A stretch of 64,000 bases of DNA from Dichomitus squalens LYAD-421 SS1 (Eukaryota > Basidiomycota > Agaricomycetes > Polyporales > Polyporaceae), in NCBI RefSeq assembly GCF_000275845.1, contig NW_006766885.1:1877569-1941568 (forward strand). Reading direction: 5' to 3'. The notes beneath the pieces were generated by a model that saw only the letters and a program-made list of their open reading frames with translations, was not told the DNA's origin and ran no database searches. Of this stretch, positions 45,642-56,278 are shown piece by piece (within the stretch, counting starts at the first letter, position 1; each line of letters opens with the position of its first letter). A program made the position numbers and the translations under genes.

Positions 45642-48600
45642 CTAGTCGCGTACAAGTCTGAGCTTGAACTCAATCCTGGGCAAAAAGCGCTTCTTCCGCT
45701 TCTTCGTCTCCGCTGGTGCGTTTGCTGTTGGGTCAGCGTTCAGCCCTTGCGCGGCTGGTCGCGAAATTGAAGTTGCACCGGGACTTTCAGCGACGACGGG
45801 ACCTGCAGACGATAAGCTAGGGGGCGCAGGCTCCGCGCCAGGAGCAAGAGCAGGAGCAGGCGGTACTGCACGCCCAGCGGCATGCGAGGCTGCGGAGGCT
45901 GGAAGAGGAGGACGTTGCGTGAGCGTCCGCTCCGCTTCCATATTCTCATCCTGTTCAAAAGCACTCGGGTATCCCGTTGGCTGTCCAGTGCGGCCATGAA
46001 GGGCGATCTGCGGGGCTACGACGTCAGCTGGAAAACCATTCGGTTCCTGTCGTGCCTCCGGGACTCCCATAGCCTTGCCGTCTTCATAACTTCCGGATAG
46101 CCCTAGCACCTCTGGTGGACTCCTATACGAGTACGCTGGCCTCGTAGCAACCTCTTCTGGATGAGGGTGATAGCTATTCGCTTGACTTCCGATCGGGGAA
46201 GGGCTGTGCGTGCGCATCATATTCAGATTCGCATAAGGCCCATCATGGTCCTGCCTATGAGCCTCGGCCTGGTATATCCCACCGTGTTGGATGGCACGAT
46301 GCTCGCCTACATGGCTTGTAGGTGCTTGCCACGCTCCTCGACCATCGTTGAGATAGTGGGACTGCCACAATTCCAGCTGCGTATGGAGCCTCCGGGTGCT
46401 CGACCGTTGGGTGTACCGCGGACAGGTCATTCGGCCGGTGGAATCCCTTTCCAGGCTGTACGTACGTTGTAGTTTGCAGCCTATGCCTGCAAGTATCCAC
46501 ATAAGGGTGATTCAATGCAGACGCTATATCACATGCGTACGTACCGCTGCGGCGTACGAACAGTCGGCGCTTGAGAACCCTACCGACCAGGAGGAGATGT
46601 TTGTTCTGCGGTCCCAGCAGCATTGTAGGTGCTTAGAATACCTGGCCCCGCGGTAGTGAACTGCCTGGATGGTACGGGCATAGCTGGTTGTGGCCGTCGC
46701 TGATACAATTCTGGGTCCGCATAAGATCAGAAACCCACCAGCGTACGCATGACATCTCCGCACAGATATGCTTACCTGTGTTCATTTGAAGGTCGTCGAA
46801 TGCGACAGCTCGATGAGTGTTAGTGTTCATACGAGGGCGTTGCAATGTGCTCTGAGAGTAGTCGGCGGAGTATTCACCCTGAGCGTTGTACAGCGTCGAA
46901 CCAGAAGCTCTCTCGAATGTGGAATTGTGCGAACAGTCCCGTTTCCGGTAAAGCGCGTGAGGTATCCTGGGAACGTCAGGCGCAGACCGCACAAGTTGTG
47001 TTGATTGCGACTGGTCACTCTGAGCGCTCGGACTCGGCGTGTCAGACATCAGGTTGCTCTGCGGAGCAAGGGTGTCGGGAATGGGGCAGATGTCCGCCCC
47101 AGGGTCGAGATGGAGCACCTCGACGTCCAGCACGTACGACCGCTCCGACGGCCTCCCAGGGTTCTCGAGGCTGAGCGTGAGCCGAAGATGTCGGGAGGCA
47201 GAGCTCTTCGGAGGTAACTTGAAGGCCGTCCACGCCATGCCGTCGCAGCATTCCCAGTTGCTGACATGCGTCTTCCTGCAGGATGTCTCGGGCGGAGAGG
47301 GCGCAGTCGGGTGAATCCTGGCCCGTAGGTAACCTTGCGACGACGTGTCGCAGTCAGTGCAGTATCCGAAGTCGATCTCGATGACATCCTGGCCGCAATG
47401 GAGCAAGAACTTGTTCGATCTTCCTGCAGCCAGAGATGGTTCGATGCGGTACCCATTCTTCGTCAGGAGGGTTGGGCACCAGCGAGAAAGGGTTATGTTC
47501 ACCACTTCCTTCGGCCGCATAAGGTACAGCGAGCTGTCGTGCGACAACTCCTGCTATATCAGGGGCAGGGAGTGTTGTACGTATACCTTGCGGTCCGCGA
47601 GGATTCTGGTGCGGCACGCTGAGATCTGCTCTTGAGACAGGACAGCTAGACGGTAGTAGCGGTCGCCGATCTCTGACGCCATTAGGTTGGGTCTGCTCAG
47701 TCGGAACTGGGCTTGGAAGGGCAAGCAGAAGCCGACATGCATGATCGACTCGGAATTGGATGGAGGGCTACGTGGGCGGCGGAGTATGAGCGCGAGCAGA
47801 CGGCCTTCCTTATCCTGACAAGCGAGGAAAGCAAGATGGAGCTCTTCTCCCTCGCTCCCATACTCAGAGAAAGGGAGCGTGGGGAGCGTCATGTGCATCC
47901 CGTACGAGGTGATGGCGTAACGCGGATACTCGACGTCCACGCCGAGTCTCTCTGATAGTTGTGCACGTGAGATAGTGGAGAGAGATATCGATGGGGCCCT
48001 TGAATGCCTTGGGAGATGTCGCGAGGAGGTATGGCCAGGATCGACCACGTATGTCAACGTCGCTGAGGGGCCGGGGGAGGCAACCAGTGCAGTGGCGCTA
48101 GGAGATGGCTCACTCAGCGAGAGGGAGTCACGGCGCTGACCCCATGCGAAGATGCTCTGTCCTCGACCTTCGTCGTGACCCGATCGGACGCCCATGACAT
48201 ACGCTCTGCGACGGAGGCGTCGGAAAGCTTTCGTCGGCCTCGCAGAATCTGAGTATCGATGGAGGTGACATCGTGAATGTCTTTCGCCAGGCTGTGCTTG
48301 GTCCCGATCACAGCCCAGGTCTTGGAAAGAAATAGTACGGTGTTCGGAGCCAGGAGTTCCTGAAGTGTCCAGCCACGCTTGAACCACTCAGCGCGGCGGA
48401 ATTGAGAGTTCGTTATGTGGGGATTGTCTCCGTCTTCGACATCCCAGAGGTGAGCGTAGCATACCTCTGCGCACCGATACCACCGATACATCGAATTGAG
48501 AGCTTCGGACAGCTCCGCGCTACTTGTCTTATCGATGCAACACGAGTCTATCCAGATGTACTGGAATTCATGCTGCCGCGCAACCTCGCATGCTTTCCGG

Positions 48601-48782
48601 ATCTTGGGGGAGAGAATCTTGTTGAACTCCGAGTCTTCCTGATCAAGCCGCTAGATTTCGAGGACTTTCTGGAGCGTTTGCTCTCCATCCTTGGCCCAGA
48701 CGTGGGATAGAATAGCGTAGCGGACCTCGTGTGGATCGTCAAACCACTTGAATTGTAAGGTACTCGTATCGAGGAGGCGCAT
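45642..48782 (-). pseudogene. HET-domain gene 3, inactivated
   Basis: The reading begins MRLLDTSTLQFKWF at 48782 and follows the HET domain (YAILSHVW, YIWIDSCCIDK, SAELSEALNSMYRWY, CYAHLWDV, RGWTLQELLAP), but three lesions interrupt it: an in-frame TAG at 48651-48653 where the other HET proteins have Gln, a deletion of about 38 residues with frameshift near 48165 that removes the GIFGV...YGEG...RLQEE block and joins VEDRA to SIFAWG, and a second TAG at 47554-47556. Downstream, the C-terminal domain (WCPTLLTKNGYRI, LTLSLENPGR) and a tail exon (46486-45642, after an intron from 46775) are still open, ending in a basic KKRKKRFLPRIEFKLR. The gene resembles HET 2 including the tail. Three breaks make sequencing error unlikely as the whole cause. 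Confidence 0.88.
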
Positions 48783-50095
48783 ATTGAGCTTGTGAGATGA
48801 CGTTTCATCACCCATGAGTTCGCACGTATGCATTGAATGAAACGGATGGAAAACATATAGCAACAGGATGGAACGAATATATGGAATCTTCGCAACCGCG
48901 ATGAGTCTCTGCTGGTGACTGCTGGGATTGAATTGCGAAAGCGACTCCGTCAGCCTCAGAATGAATACTCATGCAGAGGTGTAACCGTTTAAGTATCGAC
49001 GTAAAATTGTCTTAGTGTCTTAGGCCACTGGTAGAGGAGGATGGGTTGGATACGTTGTGCAGCCGCCACATCCTGGACGTATATAGCATCGGAGCCTGAG
49101 ACCATGTGGCCGGAACCAGTTCTGTGCGTCAACAACATAAGGGCAGGCACCTTCGGTGGACAATGGCAGTTACCATGCGCCCACAATTCTCTGAATTCCA
49201 ACCAATGCGAGCGGTGATGAAAACAGCATATTCGGCTTCTATCATTCTCATGCATGAGGTATGCACGAGGGCATGGGAAGCGTGGCGCTAGGAGAACCAC
49301 ACGGGACTAGTTCCTCTGCCTTTACAGAAACGTGAGCGGTGATAGGCAGTGTTTGTACCGGCACCTATCCACTGCAGGGCCTACACTGCCAATTTACTCC
49401 GAAGCGCTGACGCGCGGCTTGCGAGTCGTTATCGTGCGTGGCGTGTCTTGATGCTACTGAGGCGGCGCAATACTGGTTTACCTTATATTCATGGTGTGAG
49501 TAGGAGCGGGCACTGAGAGCTCTACCACGTATGTGAAGGTGAGGGTCATTCTGGCCGATGGAGTAGTAGACTCTCCGGAGTCTGCAATTCCGACTCCGTA
49601 CTAGGAGTCTTGTCCTGACGTCCCTGCAGTTCAACCGTCAGCGTCTCAGGAATCCTATCCTCTTCCCAGATGTCATAGCCACGGCCAATTCCAATGCAAT
49701 TTTCATGGGCCTGCCCAAATGTATAGGCGGGAATATGGCCAGCCGTCTCATGCATGCGCAGCTGATAGGAGAACTCCTCGAGAGCGCCGTAATCAAGTAT
49801 GGGGATTCGCATCGGAACAGAGAGGAATGGGGCTCGAAGACTGGAGGGTAGGAGAACTGGCAAGGGACAGAATGAGAGGGCTCAGCTAGACTGGGCGGAG
49901 TCACACCGCGTCGTCGTCATGTAGATCTGCATTGAGATAGTACATGAACACGTTCGAGACTACACCGTCCATGTATTCATATTTTTGCCCTTCTGTGACA
50001 TGTGAGGTCTGTTCTTTGTTAAGCTTCTGGAGTATATCATTCCCTGACTGACTTTAGACGCACCTCGAGAACACTATACTTTGAGCAGCAGCTCC
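48783..50095. other. Intergenic stretch with one unassigned ORF
   Basis: A minus-strand frame at 49546-49863 (105 codons) reads like protein around YGALEEFSYQLRMHETAGH and IWEEDRIPETLTVELQ, but it matches neither the HET genes nor the tandem family beside it, and no neighbouring exon joins it. It may be a remnant of another gene. The rest shows nothing. Confidence 0.35.
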
Positions 50096-50706
50096 TCAGA
50101 TGGAGCTACTTGCCTTCGGATCCTCATAGGACACATGAATGCTGACCAGATTTTGGACCATGTCCGCCCATCCTACAGACCCGAGAAGGACAGGGCCTAC
50201 ATCAGACTTTCCATGAATCGAGTGAAAGATGCCATAAAAGAGGGAGCGTCCCGCAAATGCAGATTTCTCAAAGGCTCGATCAATCTCCGATTGAGAAAAA
50301 ATACCCGGCCGGTCCCAGATGGTGAATGTGTAGACTGTCTGCTTGAAACCCTTGTAACCGCGTTCAGCATGATTTTCAGGATATACGACTGGTCGGATGG
50401 AACACCGGACGGTGGAAGAGACATACCATGTATCCGATGTCGCTTAAACCTTTCCTGCCGACGGCGAACTTGGTCTTCTTGCAGTACACCATAAACTGAG
50501 GCACAGGCCACTCTACGCTTGCAATACGTATACATGAGGGAGCCACATAATTGTGTAGGAGTCGTAAAGCGCAACTTACCGACTACTTGTAGAAGTCCTG
50601 GCTCATTCGCGCTCGCAGTCGCTCCCGTATAGGATGGAAGTTCCAGCGAGTTGGGAACCGTCTCGTCTTCAGTCGCCTGCTTGAGCTGACTGTCTTTCTC
50701 CGACAT
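50096..50706 (-). CDS. Tandem-family member 1, unknown function (155 aa)
   Basis: Exons on the minus strand are 50706-50580, 50512-50427 and 50350-50096, in phases 1 and 0, as in the two other intact members. Exon 1 is a variable, polar N-terminus (MSEKDSQLKQATEDETVPNS). Exon 2 opens with the family signature EWPVPQFMVY and ends in a GRKGLSDIGYM helix. Exon 3 carries the second signature, GIFHSIHGKSDVGPVLLGSV followed by GWADMVQNLVSI. There is no signal peptide or transmembrane helix, so a soluble intracellular protein is likely. I do not recognise the family. It is the most diverged intact member and lies nearest the HET pseudogene, on the same strand. Confidence 0.7.
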
Positions 50707-51001
50707 CTTGTAGAATGAGAGGATGAAACAACCTCACGGAGAGAATCGATGATTCGTCACCGTGGAGCTACCCCGCGTTAGTACCCCGTGGGCGGCTTAC
50801 CTCCAAAGCACGTGCGCACGGTCTTTACCGACAACAAACCAAAGCTAGAAAGCTAGAATATGACAGGGCCTAGAAACAAGCAACAAACGTAGATACAATC
50901 ACGGGATGGCAGCGCGGAGCTAGATGAACAGCGATCTCAAATCAGATAGTCATTGGAGGATGGATGAAGCTCACAAACTCTAGAGCATCGTAGGCTTGTA
51001 C

Positions 51002-51244
51002 TCAGTATGACTTTCCGTCGACATCTTTCCCGTTCATGTGACAGAGAGTGTCGAAGATAACAGCATCGAAAAAGCACCCTTCGCCGTCGTAGTGCGAGTT
51101 CTCGAATGCCACACCTGGTTCTGAAAGGACCCAAACGAAAGAGACAATCATAGCTACTCTGACTCGATAAATTTTTTGTTCGGCAACAGGAAAATGCTCA
51201 CTGACGCTATCCGGTCTCCTCAGTCGCACCCTTGGTGAATGCAA
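51002..51244 (-). pseudogene. Tandem-family relic lacking exon 2
   Basis: The minus strand starts with a close copy of the exon 1 end of member 3 (SPRVRLRRPDSV), runs about 25 bases into what corresponds to its first intron, and then jumps directly into the third exon (VSFVW, EPGVAFENSHYDG, then NGKD) before diverging at SKSY-type sequence. The WPVP exon and the GW-x-x-M signature are absent, and the first ATG of the member is not conserved. Loss of exon 2 together with parts of both introns indicates a genomic deletion, not a retrocopy. Confidence 0.75.
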
Positions 51245-51734
51245 GATTACAAGCGCCCAAGAGTGTAAGGATGCACGACAGACGAGATAGGAAGGAGCAG
51301 TGATGGTGGCGCAACAGCGCGGTTAGTCCCAATAAGGTAGCGCCCCCTGGCGCTACTTACCGTAGTCACTCGCTTGCCATCTGCTACTCTTTCTGCGGGC
51401 AGCGGCAGGGCACAAGAACGTTCATATCAATTACTGTAAACTCTACATCCATGACACGCCAAAATAGATCACTAATTGGGCCTTCTGCGGAGAATATTGT
51501 GCGGGATTCCGAACGGTGGACTAAAGGCTGACTCGTCTAATCGCCGGAGTCCGACGTGTCACCGTAGGCCGACCGTAGGTCCAGGCGGGATCCGAGGCAC
51601 GTCCAGGCTGAGTGATATTAATCTTGCATGCACAATTCTCAATGTCACGACTTAATCAGCAGCAGTGTCCCACAATATGATGAGGCAAGAGCATGTAACG
51701 TCTTTCTCATGATCATAGCGGCGTGACTGATGTC

Positions 51735-52369
51735 CTAATACTTATCGTCCCCCGTCTTCTCGTAGTACAATTCTATTTTCACAATGTTTGTCATCATTTG
51801 CGCCCAGCCCACCTCACTCAGAGGAACGGGGCCCAGGTCGTCCTCCCCGTGTATGTGATAGAATGTGCCCAGAAGAGAGGCCTCCTTCGAGAACTGGGAC
51901 TGGTTGAAGTGGATTGCAGGGTTGTATGTGTCGTACACCCTCTTCGGTTTCCATAGAAAGCTCTTGTGTATCCACTCTAGAAGTCCCTATTGGGCGTGTT
52001 TAGCCGAAATTGCACTGGAGTGTGAAGGAGTGGGCTACGTACCCTGTGCCCCATTTCCGCGATGGCTTGTCTCCCGCACGCATATTCGACGTCACCAATA
52101 AAGACCATGATGTGAGGTACAGGCCATGTTATACGAGCTAGCACGATACACCATGTGCTATGTCAAAGACAATAGGATGATAGCTAGCAAAGCACACACT
52201 CACCGATGAAGTCAGGGCGAAACGTCTTGCCAGCGAAACCCTTCTGTTCCGCGGTGTGCGAAAGCTGGAGCGCGACGGTCGCAGTTTCTGCATTCGGGGA
52301 CTGGTCACCTAGCGTGGACTTTTCTTGGTCGATAGTCTGGTCCTGCGTCTGTTTCTGTTCGTCGAGCAT
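51735..52369 (-). CDS. Tandem-family member 2, unknown function (170 aa)
   Basis: Exons on the minus strand are 52369-52204, 52137-52043 and 51986-51735; all phases match the other members. The N-terminus is Gln/Thr-rich (MLDEQKQTQDQTIDQEKST). Exon 2 begins ITWPVPHIMVF and ends GRQAIAEMGHR; exon 3 has LLGTFYHIHGEDDLGPVPLS and GWAQMMTNIVKIELYY. About 160 bases separate its first exon from the 5' end of mobile unit B. The same intron positions and signature prove common descent with members 1 and 3. Function unknown; no signal peptide. Confidence 0.72.
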
Positions 52370-52527
52370 CCTTGTTCAGTGTGGTCGTCGACTCCTAGGT
52401 TGCAGAGACGGATGATAGAGTCGCCCAGAAGAGCGCCCCTCGCGGTCGTATGCTTCGTGGCCGCAGCACCGAACGCCGGATGCTACAAGTCGGTAACTTA
52501 CTTTCCTTATCTGAAATAGTGACTGCA

Positions 52528-54197
52528 TCAGCAAAACCAGCAACTAATGGTCTGGCATGGTCACGGCGCCCGAAACCGGCCTACCCTGTCCGGAATCCGC
52601 AAGCGCTGCCTGAAACTGGCCAACTTCCGTCTCGCCTGACGGATTCTGGCCGTTGAGCATCTGCGCGGATGAATCCTGGCAATGGTAGATAGGCATACAT
52701 CTTGCCCTGCTGATTCTGATCATTGACTTGTTATTGCTATCCGTTGCACCACAGCCGCCTCCCTCTCTCTCGAGCGCGCTCCCGATCATCCTCCTCTCCG
52801 CCTCCGCGCGTGCCGCCTCCAGGTCTCTGCGCTCCTCCTGCTTGTGCGTCATGCGCCAGGATTTTTGAGCGCGGATGTACACCTCTTCCTCACCGCTCCA
52901 GTCATGAGCGATACGGGGCGAAGGAGGACACATGGGCACACTGCGTTTTGCTTGCGACTCTCACTGACCCCACCGTGGAGAGCGCCGAGGTGTCAATCGA
53001 CAGCCGCAGTACTGTCTGCCTCAAATGGTGATGTTCCCTTCATGATCCTCACCCTTCTAAGCTTCTATATTGACTCTCAACAAATCACTCAAGCCTGCTC
53101 ATCGATGACACAGTCTATACTTGCAACAAATCCAACAGCCTGTCATCCTGCCAACCCTGCCCTGAAGTGTCGCTCTCAAAACCCCTTACCTCTCGGCTGT
53201 ACTCCTTCAAGTCCATCTTTACCCGGCTCAACCACGAGCGTGCGCCCATGAAGCTCTCCACCCACCGCAACTTCGTGTTCACGCTTCACGGCGTTGTCTA
53301 CCTCCGCTACAACTCCTTCGCCACTCCCCACGATCTCAAGAAGCAGGTCTGCGCATACAACCCCACCCGCTTCGAGATCGGCCTCGTCTACTTCGCACGC
53401 GTATGTGCCTTCCTGCTTTTGCCAGCCATCATGCACATCTCACTCCAAACCCCGCCTGCAACCCCATTAAGAAGACAGTCCGCTCAGTCGCCTTCGCCCC
53501 GCAGCTCCGCGAGCTCATCATCAACATGGGTATGTTTGACTGCGTCACCGCTGACATCTGCTGCCGCTGCTAACAATTCATCATGGCCGCCGTCCACTTC
53601 CTCCTTGCTCTCGCCCTCTCTGTGCGTCGAATTGTCTCACTTCATTCCCGTGTTCTGCAGGGTGTGTGACTCAAGATTTCTGTGCGAGGGCGTTGTTCTC
53701 CACGTCAGCCACTGCGTAAGTTCTTCGTTGGCCCGGTGCTACTAACCCTAACCTCGCCGAGTTCTGCGAGTAGTAATCTAGACATCTTTCATGTATAGTA
53801 GTCTGTGTTAAATTATCATTTATCATCGAAAGTACAAACTCCGATTGTGTTGTAATTTGTTGGCCAGCTGTCTTCGCCAACATGATCAATGACCGTTCCG
53901 TAGTTTGAACTTGGGCAGCCATGGCAGGAATTGCACCAAGCATTGGTCATCTATGTTCATTGACTTAGTCAAGAATGTGCAATATCGGCCAGAGTTCTAC
54001 CGCGGTACGGTACGCGAAGACCATACACTCTGCTAGAAGTGACAAGCATTGTCCAGGCGCCCAGTCACCTCTGGCCATGCCCGGTGATTCCTCGCGGTTC
54101 TCTACCAGATTCCGTCATCCCTTGGTCATACCTTGCGAATCTGGCCGGTAATGCGGAACCTGCACATGCCCGACCATACCTTACACCTTTTTGCTGA
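52528..54197 (+). mobile_element. Mobile unit copy B carrying a primase-gene fragment
   Basis: 1670 bp, aligned in the same order with copy A over its whole length but visibly diverged. It starts TCAGCAAAA and ends TTTTTGCTGA, with A before and T after (GCA|TC and CTGA|TG), the insertion context of Helitrons. It contains a better preserved PRI1 fragment (53191-53630) and, on the minus strand in the 5' third, an open frame with a charged helix (QEERRDLEAARAEAERR) that is also traceable in copies A and C. It has no MITE at the position occupied in copy A. It sits between members 2 and 3 of the tandem family. Confidence 0.7.
53191..53630 (+). pseudogene. PRI1: DNA primase small subunit fragment (in mobile unit B)
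   Basis: In order: SRLYSFKSIFTRLNHER, KLSTHRNFVFTLHG, VYLRYNSFATPHDLKKQVCA, YNPTRFEIGLVYFAR, an intron start GTATGT, then IKKTVRSVAFAPQLRELIINM and, after another GTATGT, ICCRC-stop-QFIMAAVHFLLALAL. This is the N-terminal third to half of eukaryotic Pri1. The catalytic D-x-D (DIDMTDYD) is replaced after RELIINM, and the conserved Trp after CCRC is a stop codon. Introns are retained, so the capture was from genomic DNA. It cannot make active primase. Confidence 0.88.
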
Positions 54198-54692
54198 TGT
54201 GGGTTCAGACGACAGTCGTAAGCGCAGTGGCGGAAGCAAAGACGAGTAGTTCACAAAAGGACTCAGTCCGATACATAACACGCGATTGAGCGTATGGCCA
54301 CCTGTAGCTGTAAGTGATCTGCTTTACCTTCCGATTTTCGAAGCTAGACTGTGTCACACTTGTCTCATCGCGGGCACCACCGGTACTACGCTACGTCGAA
54401 CATCAGAGCCTGATAGTCAGTGGTCATTCCGTTTTGAGCGCCCTGAATGTCTTCCTCCGACGTATTGTAGAATGAGAGTACGGAGAGAACTCAGAGGTGT
54501 ATAATACGATGATTCGCCGCTGCAGGTCAAGTTTGATCACGACAGGGTCTGATATGTACGACGGTCGAGAAACACGTCTTGAACATGAGATTAGCTATAG
54601 TGTAGTGATACAACGTTGTGATAAATGTCAGTGAAGAGCGACCATTTGAAAGCACATGAACTCACGGACTGAACGAGACGATCGGCAGGCTC

Positions 54693-55284
54693 TCACCCTT
54701 CATGGTAGACAAGCTCAATCCTCACGACGTTCTGGATCATCTCTGACCATCCGAGGCTACCAAGCATGACGGGGCCCCAGTCGTCCTTCCCGGTCGTGTG
54801 GTAGAAAGTCCCGAAGAGAACCGCATTCCGGGCGAAGGAAGACCCCTCGTAGTGCGAGTTATCGAACGCAACGCCTGGCTCCGGAGGGCTCCAAACGAAT
54901 GAGACGAACAGCCACTTCATAAAATCCTAGAATCATGGGCTTAATTCTCTGTGTACGAAGGCAGATCTTGGTACGACTTGCCTGCTTGGTCATCTGGGCG
55001 ATAGCGTCCCTTCCCCACGCGATCTTGATTTCGCGGTAATACACCATGACGTGGGGTACTGGCCAGTGGCCTGTAACAGATACTGAGACGACAATTATAG
55101 CTGTGAGCGAGGATTATGCCTCGACAAGAGGAAAGCGCGCACCCACACTGTCCGGTCTCCTCAGTCGCACTCTGGGTGAATCCATAGCCGGTGGTGCTAC
55201 GGCGGGTGTGACGGGAGACGGCAAATCCTGAGGTAAGGCGACTACGGTGACCGGCCGCTCGGTGGCCGGCTGCTCTTGGGACAT
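54693..55284 (-). CDS. Tandem-family member 3, unknown function (154 aa)
   Basis: Exons on the minus strand are 55284-55143, 55070-54982 and 54926-54693, phases 1 and 0. The N-terminus is Pro/Val-rich (MSQEQPATERPVTVVALPQD), followed by an Arg-rich RVRLRRPDSVG. Exon 2: HWPVPHVMVYYREI ending GRDAIAQMTKQ; exon 3: VSFVWSPPEPGVAFDNSHYEG, LFGTFYHTTGKDDWGPVMLG and GWSEMIQNVVRIELVY. The second intron starts GC (CAG|GCAAGT), the classical GC-AG consensus. No signal peptide. This member is closest to the relic at 51002-51244. Function unknown. Confidence 0.7.
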
Positions 55285-56278
55285 GCTGGGCTGTTTAGCT
55301 GGCAATTGAGAGAGCAGAAGGTATGTGGGGAGGTAGAGTGACGTGGCGCAGTAACCCCCGCGGTCGCGTCAGGGGACGACGAGAGCTTGTACGTCGTCGT
55401 CAAGAGCCATGAAGACTCGGGTGCGGCATGACGTTCATGCGCATGCGCATTGCCTATGGGGAGCTCTTCACCCTCGTCTGTGCACGGGAATCAGCCACGA
55501 GGTACTCCAGTCACAGCACGACGTTTGCCGAACTCCCGAAGCAAGCTCAAAAAGGGAGTAGATCATATAAACACCATCCTGCAGCAGGGTGCAATACAGG
55601 AGTTCTCGAGCCACAGATTGGATCGACCAAATCTGCAACCAGGAGATCGTCCGGTCGGCAGTGGTATCGCGAAGAACTGCGCCGGAAACGGGAGATCCTG
55701 TCAAGGTACGCAAGGCGTAGTCAAGACGACGCTCCAAATTCGAGAGCAAAGCGTCGATTGTCCAGCAAGCCCTGGAGTGGCACCAAGCGTTGAATAGAGT
55801 TGGCAGAAGGAACAAAGCGGTCGAGGCGCACTGGCAGGGCCGTGGATGGGAGACTCCGATCAGACTCCGCCGGAAAGTGCCACCGTAGGAGTCCGTAAGT
55901 CGCGGAGCGGTGGCTAGGCCTTCAGCAGCCGTCTTCGTCGCTTGGTCTTGTACAACACGTTCAGGATCTGTGGGTGGTTGGGTACACCCCTCTTCTATCC
56001 GATACCATCATCTCTCCCACAAAACGCGGGAGCATCGACGCCATCGCCGGTCATAAATCCAACCACACAGGGTCGGACTCAGCCACTTGTGACTTGGGCC
56101 TTGCGCTTCCCGCTTACGCTCAACACCCGCTTTAGTCCTCCACGCCTTGTCTCTGCTTCTTGGCACCATTGTTTAAAAGGGCTCTTGTTCAACCTCAAAT
56201 TCTCTCTGTCTCTCCCCACAAAACGCGTCCCTTGACCTTCTGTAATCTCAACCGCCTTCCCCAACCACCGCTCGCGCC
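55285..56278. other. Intergenic stretch with an unassigned minus-strand ORF
   Basis: The minus-strand frame 55468-55815 has coding-like codon use and an amphipathic sequence (TIDALLSNLERRLDYAL, WLQIWSIQSVARELLY), but no motif, start or joining exon that I can support; the plus strand is open over the same bases. The last 100 bases are the pyrimidine-rich leader of the checkpoint kinase gene. Confidence 0.35.

Noticed and set aside
51337..51356. Perfect hairpin GTAGCGCC-CCCT-GGCGCTAC
   Set aside because: A 20-base palindrome in non-coding DNA with no T tract, no second copy and no neighbouring feature; can be chance.
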